Source: an uncultured Clostridia bacterium (GTDB lineage Bacteria; Bacillota; Clostridia; TANB77; CAG-508). Taken from it: DNA of 8,536 nucleotides. The position numbers were made by a program, and so were the translations under genes. Positions within the stretch are counted from its first letter, which is position 1. Every line of letters begins with the position of its first letter. The DNA lies in assembly GCA_934130025.1 (NCBI GenBank), contig CAKOXG010000039.1, forward strand, positions 1 to 8,536, read 5' to 3'. Positions 6,905 to 8,536 of this stretch are shown one piece after another. The notes under the pieces were generated by a model, which searched no databases, was not told the DNA's origin, and saw nothing but the letters and a program-made list of their open reading frames with translations.

Positions 6905-6918
6905 TCGGAAAATTCCGA
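6905..6918. repeat. Inverted repeat A1 in the prepilin leader
   Basis: TCGGAA and TTCCGA are separated by AA, about 29 bp upstream of the prepilin ATG. A near copy (A2) lies at 7087-7098. The sequence looks like a dimeric regulator site. Confidence 0.5.
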
Positions 6919-6924
6919 TTTTGG

Positions 6925-6962
6925 ATACAATACTTGTTTTTTTAAAAAAGTATTGTATTTTT
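6925..6962 (+). terminator. Hairpin between switch segment and prepilin gene, terminator-like on the plus strand
   Basis: ATACAATACTT (6925-6935) pairs perfectly with AAGTATTGTAT (6948-6958), and the loop can pair further (T-run with A-run). On the plus strand a short T5 run follows. On the minus strand no T-run follows, so transcripts toward the prepilin gene should pass. It may insulate the switch segment or stabilise the prepilin mRNA leader. Confidence 0.45.
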
Positions 6963-6966
6963 GTCC

Positions 6967-6985
6967 TTAAGTAAAATACTTAAGG
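6967..6985 (+). repeat. Left inverted repeat (IR-L) of candidate invertible promoter
   Basis: TTAAGTAAAATACTTAAGG is identical over 19 bases to the reverse complement of 7145-7163. The site is itself a dyad: arms of 7-9 bases around an asymmetric centre TAAAATA. In the other copy the centre reads TATTTTA, so the two sites have opposite polarity, as expected for recombinase core sites that cause inversion rather than deletion. Confidence 0.7.
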
Positions 6986-7086
6986 GAAAATGTAGGAAAG
7001 AATTTCTATTGATATTTCAGTGCTTGTACGGTTTTTTACGTTGTAAAATTTCTTAATTAAATTACAATTTTTGTATTTTAAAATTT

Positions 7087-7098
7087 CGGAAGTTTCCG
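7087..7098. repeat. Inverted repeat A2 abutting the -35 box
   Basis: CGGAA-GT-TTCCG ends one base before the TTGACA box. It matches A1 at 6905-6918 except at the centre and outer bases. A regulator bound here would contact or block polymerase; after inversion A2 and A1 would lie on either side of the start site. Confidence 0.5.
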
Positions 7099-7126
7099 TT
7101 GACAGTACTGAGTCTTGTGCTATAAT
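7099..7126 (+). promoter_or_regulatory. Consensus sigma-A promoter inside the switch segment
   Basis: TTGACA (7099-7104) and TATAAT (7121-7126) are both perfect, with a 16-base spacer and an extended TGC before the -10 box. Predicted start near 7133. It is among the strongest promoters in the window, yet it drives no plus-strand gene; the transcript would meet the hairpin at 7192-7227 after about 100 bases. Confidence 0.8.
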
Positions 7127-7144
7127 GTTTGTATAAATTTTTAT

Positions 7145-7163
7145 CCTTAAGTATTTTACTTAA
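7145..7163 (-). repeat. Right inverted repeat (IR-R) of candidate invertible promoter
   Basis: CCTTAAGTATTTTACTTAA is the exact reverse complement of 6967-6985. It lies just downstream of the predicted start of the plus-strand promoter. Alternatively the two sites could be operators for one dimeric regulator, but the polarity of the central bases favours recombination. Confidence 0.7.
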
Positions 7164-7186
7164 ATAAATTTTTGGAAAAATTGATG

Positions 7187-7227
7187 AAAAAAAATAATTA
7201 AAGCTCTATAAAAAGCTTTAATTATTT
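7187..7227 (-). terminator. Strong bidirectional terminator hairpin
   Basis: AAATAATTAAAGCT (7192-7205) and AGCTTTAATTATTT (7214-7227) form a perfect 14-bp stem with an 8-base loop. On the minus strand the stem runs into 8 T (7194-7187), immediately after a stop codon at 7230, so it probably ended the gene whose remnant is at 7230-7319. On the plus strand it is followed by a weaker T-rich run and would stop transcripts from the promoter at 7099-7126. Confidence 0.85.
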
Positions 7228-7229
7228 AT

Positions 7230-7319
7230 TCATTTTGGAGCGATTACGAAACAGGTATGCGAAAAATCTATATACTCTATTTCAAGCTCTCTTATATAAT
7301 TCGATTTATCGTCTTTACT
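7230..7319 (-). pseudogene. Short 3' remnant of an unidentified gene
   Basis: The minus strand reads 29 residues that look like natural protein, SKDDKSNYIRELEIEYIDFS and then HTCFVIAPK, ending at a TGA directly before a terminator. Upstream the frame hits TAA at 7322-7320, and a neighbouring frame continues in protein-like fashion (VLINLKSYVKVKTINRII). There is no start codon or ribosome binding site in place. I read this as the decayed end of a gene; the family is not recognised. It could instead be chance. Confidence 0.4.
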
Positions 7320-7360
7320 TTAACATAAGATTTTAAATTTATCAATACTTTTGTCTCAAA

Positions 7361-7397
7361 TAATAAAAATACCTAGAATCACATAATGACTCTAGGT
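7361..7397 (-). terminator. Terminator of the downstream abiF-type RNA
   Basis: Minus strand: ACCTAGAGTCA and TGATTCTAGGT form an 11-pair stem with one G-U pair and a 5-base loop, followed by TATTTTTATT. It sits 7 bp after the downstream 38-bp structured repeat and would end both the toxin mRNA and that RNA. The plus strand has an A-C mismatch. Confidence 0.8.
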
Positions 7398-7403
7398 TAT
7401 ATG

Positions 7404-7441
7404 AATGACTTAGAGCTTCGAAAGTTTTCTAAGCACCACTC
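7404..7441 (-). ncRNA. Structured RNA repeat, downstream copy (abiF-motif-like)
   Basis: Minus strand: GAGTGGTG, then CTTAGA, a 13-base loop, TCTAAG and TCATT. The other copy at 8360-8397 has the same flanks and an identical loop (AAACTTTCGAAGC), but its stem is CTCAAG/CTTGAG: three base pairs changed on both sides, so pairing is kept. That is direct evidence of a selected RNA (or DNA) hairpin. A -10-like TAAAAT lies about 7 bases upstream without a clear -35, so it may be transcribed on its own or cut from the toxin mRNA. With its terminator the RNA would be about 75 bases. Conserved RNAs of an abiF motif class are known beside genes of this family. Confidence 0.75.
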
Positions 7442-7470
7442 CATACTATTTTATTCAATTATAATAGGGA

Positions 7471-8337
7471 TTATACATCATACCCCATTATTCTTAAAAT
7501 ATCATTTATATCAACAACAATTAGTTTTTCTTTTAATTTTTCTATTTCTCTATTTAGCAAATTTTCAAATTCTTGGTATTTTTCTTTATCAAGCAATACT
7601 TTCATAGATTTTATAATCATATACAAATTACACAAATACTCTTTTCTGTTATAGCCTTTTTCAATATTTTTAAAACTAATATCATATTTATTTCTATAAT
7701 TAAATAATCTATCAGAATGTGCAGAAATATTTCTTACCATAGTTAAATTTATTAAAATCTGTCTTAATAATTTATCAGATAATTTAAAATATTTACTTAT
7801 TTTCTGTCTATCACTCTGCTTAAGTAAACTGTAATACCTACTAATAGCTCCAAAAGTTAAAATTTTAGTTAAAACAAAAGGTGGAACAAAATTATAAGTA
7901 TCTTTATAATGCTTAATAGCAGGATGTTTAATATAATTATCATCAATTTCTTTTTCTATTTTTTCTATAAAAACATTTACTAATTCTTCGTTAGCATTGT
8001 CATCAAAATTTTCTAGTTTTAAATAATCTTCAACACCATATTCTTCTGCTAAAGTATTTGACATAAGCGATTTTATTATAACTTCTATTTCTAAAGTGTA
8101 TTTTAAGAATATAGCTTTTATATTTTTATCAAATTCATATAATGCAAATATTTCTTCAAAAGAAGTATTTGCATTATAGTTACTATTCTCGTCTTTAAAA
8201 ACAGCTTTATACCCGTTTATAATGGAATAATAAGAATATTTTTCTATATTCTTCAAAGCTAATTCTCTATCATTTACAATTACATTTTTTGATATAAGAT
8301 AATCTATAAGTTCTTCGTTGTTTTTGTATTCTTTCAT
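7471..8337 (-). CDS. abiF: Abi_2/AbiF-type HEPN abortive-infection toxin
   Basis: Predicted HEPN ribonuclease of the AbiD/AbiF (Abi_2) family, which stops growth of infected cells or acts as a toxin held in check by an antitoxin, and is thought to be related to the ancestors of Cas13. The 288 residues are typical. The N-terminal helical part has the family pattern LIDYLISKNVIV...NIEKYSYYSIINGYKAVF. The core has PPFVLTKILTFGAISRYYSLL and then VRNISAHSDRLFN near residues 201-213, which holds the catalytic RN-x3-H motif. I chose the ATG at 8337 because the GGAGG box ends 4 bases upstream; the ATG at 8340 would leave 1 base. Flanked on both sides by copies of one structured RNA repeat, with a promoter upstream. 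The gene symbol is by family; AbiD is also possible. Confidence 0.9.
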   Translation of the reverse strand: MKEYKNNEELIDYLISKNVIVNDRELALKNIEKYSYYSIINGYKAVFKDENSNYNANTSFEEIFALYEFDKNIKAIFLKYTLEIEVIIKSLMSNTLAEEYGVEDYLKLENFDDNANEELVNVFIEKIEKEIDDNYIKHPAIKHYKDTYNFVPPFVLTKILTFGAISRYYSLLKQSDRQKISKYFKLSDKLLRQILINLTMVRNISAHSDRLFNYRNKYDISFKNIEKGYNRKEYLCNLYMIIKSMKVLLDKEKYQEFENLLNREIEKLKEKLIVVDINDILRIMGYDV

Positions 8338-8353
8338 CATACCTCCGAATAAT

Positions 8354-8397
8354 AAAAAAAATGACTCAAGGCTTCGAAAGTTTCTTGAGCACCACTC
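8354..8397 (-). ncRNA. Structured leader RNA upstream of the toxin, abiF-motif-like
   Basis: The conserved 38-bp repeat (8360-8397) begins at the predicted transcription start. Minus strand: GAGTGGTG, then stem CTCAAG/CTTGAG around a 13-base loop that can form an inner CTT/AAG hairpin, then TCA and a T8 run (8361-8354). The stem plus T-run resembles an intrinsic terminator, giving an RNA of about 45 bases that ends before the GGAGG box of the toxin. Likely role, by analogy with RNA antitoxins of AbiF systems: it neutralises the HEPN protein, and read-through past the T-run yields toxin mRNA. Confidence 0.8.
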
Positions 8398-8403
8398 AAT
8401 ATA

Positions 8404-8432
8404 TTTATAGCATAATTCTTGCCAAAAATCAA
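8404..8432 (-). promoter_or_regulatory. Promoter of the structured RNA and toxin gene
   Basis: On the minus strand, TTGATT (8432-8427) and TATAAA (8409-8404) are separated by 17 bases, with an extended -10 TG one base ahead. Position 8397, the first base of the conserved repeat, is 7 bases past the -10 box, so the RNA should begin with GAGTGGTG. A-rich DNA lies upstream. Confidence 0.8.
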
Positions 8433-8484
8433 GTCATTCCTAATAAAAACTTAAAAAAGGTCGTCCTATCTGTTTGAAAATTCT

Positions 8485-8535
8485 TTACCTTTCTATTACA
8501 TCTCTTAATTCTTTTATAAATCTGTTAGTTTTATG
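8485..8535 (-). CDS. C-terminal end of an unidentified gene entering from the right
   Basis: The minus strand reads HKTNRFIKELRDVIER and a TAA at 8487-8485. The composition is protein-like (basic, amphipathic helix). Only 16 residues are visible, so no family can be named. No convincing terminator follows in the 45 bases before the toxin promoter. Confidence 0.45.
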   Translation of the reverse strand, partial: HKTNRFIKELRDVIER

Positions 8536-8536
8536 A

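Larger units (their letters stand above)
6986..7144. other. Candidate 159-bp invertible promoter segment
   Basis: The segment between the two 19-bp inverted repeats contains no gene but a near-perfect outward promoter at 7099-7126. In the present orientation it points right, away from the prepilin gene, toward a terminator. Inversion would bring the same promoter to about 20 bp from the left repeat, pointing at the prepilin start. This is the layout of phase-variable fimbrial and surface-protein switches. No recombinase gene is in the window. Confidence 0.6.

Noticed and set aside
7404..8397. The two 38-bp copies as a CRISPR array or transposon ends
   Set aside because: There are only two copies, almost 1 kb apart, in direct orientation with a gene between. 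There is no regular spacing, and compensatory changes point to structured RNA rather than recombination ends.
8461..8468. Possible terminator half-site GGTCGTCC before the toxin promoter
   Set aside because: It has no matching second arm within reach, so no stable stem forms despite the adjacent T-run on the minus strand.

Overview
The window reads as a low-GC Bacillota chromosome, most likely an uncultured gut-type Clostridia. The AT-rich sequence, the HrcA/CIRCE heat-shock operon, DnaK of the Gram-positive type and a GITLIALV-type prepilin gene all point that way. Nearly all recognisable genes lie on the minus strand, so biological order runs from right to left. No rRNA, tRNA or CRISPR array was seen.

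Right end (8536 to about 7360): the last codons of an unidentified gene, then an Abi_2/AbiF-type HEPN toxin gene. A 38-bp structured repeat lies on each side of the toxin gene. The two copies differ by compensated stem changes, so they look like two copies of a small RNA of the abiF-motif (antitoxin RNA) kind. The upstream copy starts at a promoter and ends in a T-tract before the toxin ribosome binding site.

Middle right (about 7320 to 5304): a short decayed coding remnant and its terminator, then a 159-bp segment bounded by a perfect 19-bp inverted repeat. The segment carries a consensus sigma-A promoter that now points away from the next gene, so it looks like an invertible promoter switch in the OFF position. 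The next gene encodes a prepilin-like protein. Its ATG and ribosome binding site are out of frame with its body by one base at an A7 tract. Its C-terminus resembles the variable C-type-lectin-like ends of diversity-generating-retroelement targets, and the base skew of the coding strand reverses there. Together this suggests a surface protein with up to three layers of variability, but neither a recombinase nor a reverse transcriptase lies in the window.

Centre (about 5300 to 4255): a roughly 1-kb GC-rich block (about 50-55% by hand count in the gene, against about 30% around it) with one unrecognised 209-residue gene that has its own strong promoter and palindromic sites. It is probably a recent acquisition.

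Left (4250 to 1): ychF with its own promoter and terminator, then the heat-shock operon hrcA-grpE-dnaK. The operon starts at one sigma-A promoter bracketed by two CIRCE operators. HrcA represses it, and GrpE and DnaK form the chaperone pair. dnaK runs off the left edge.
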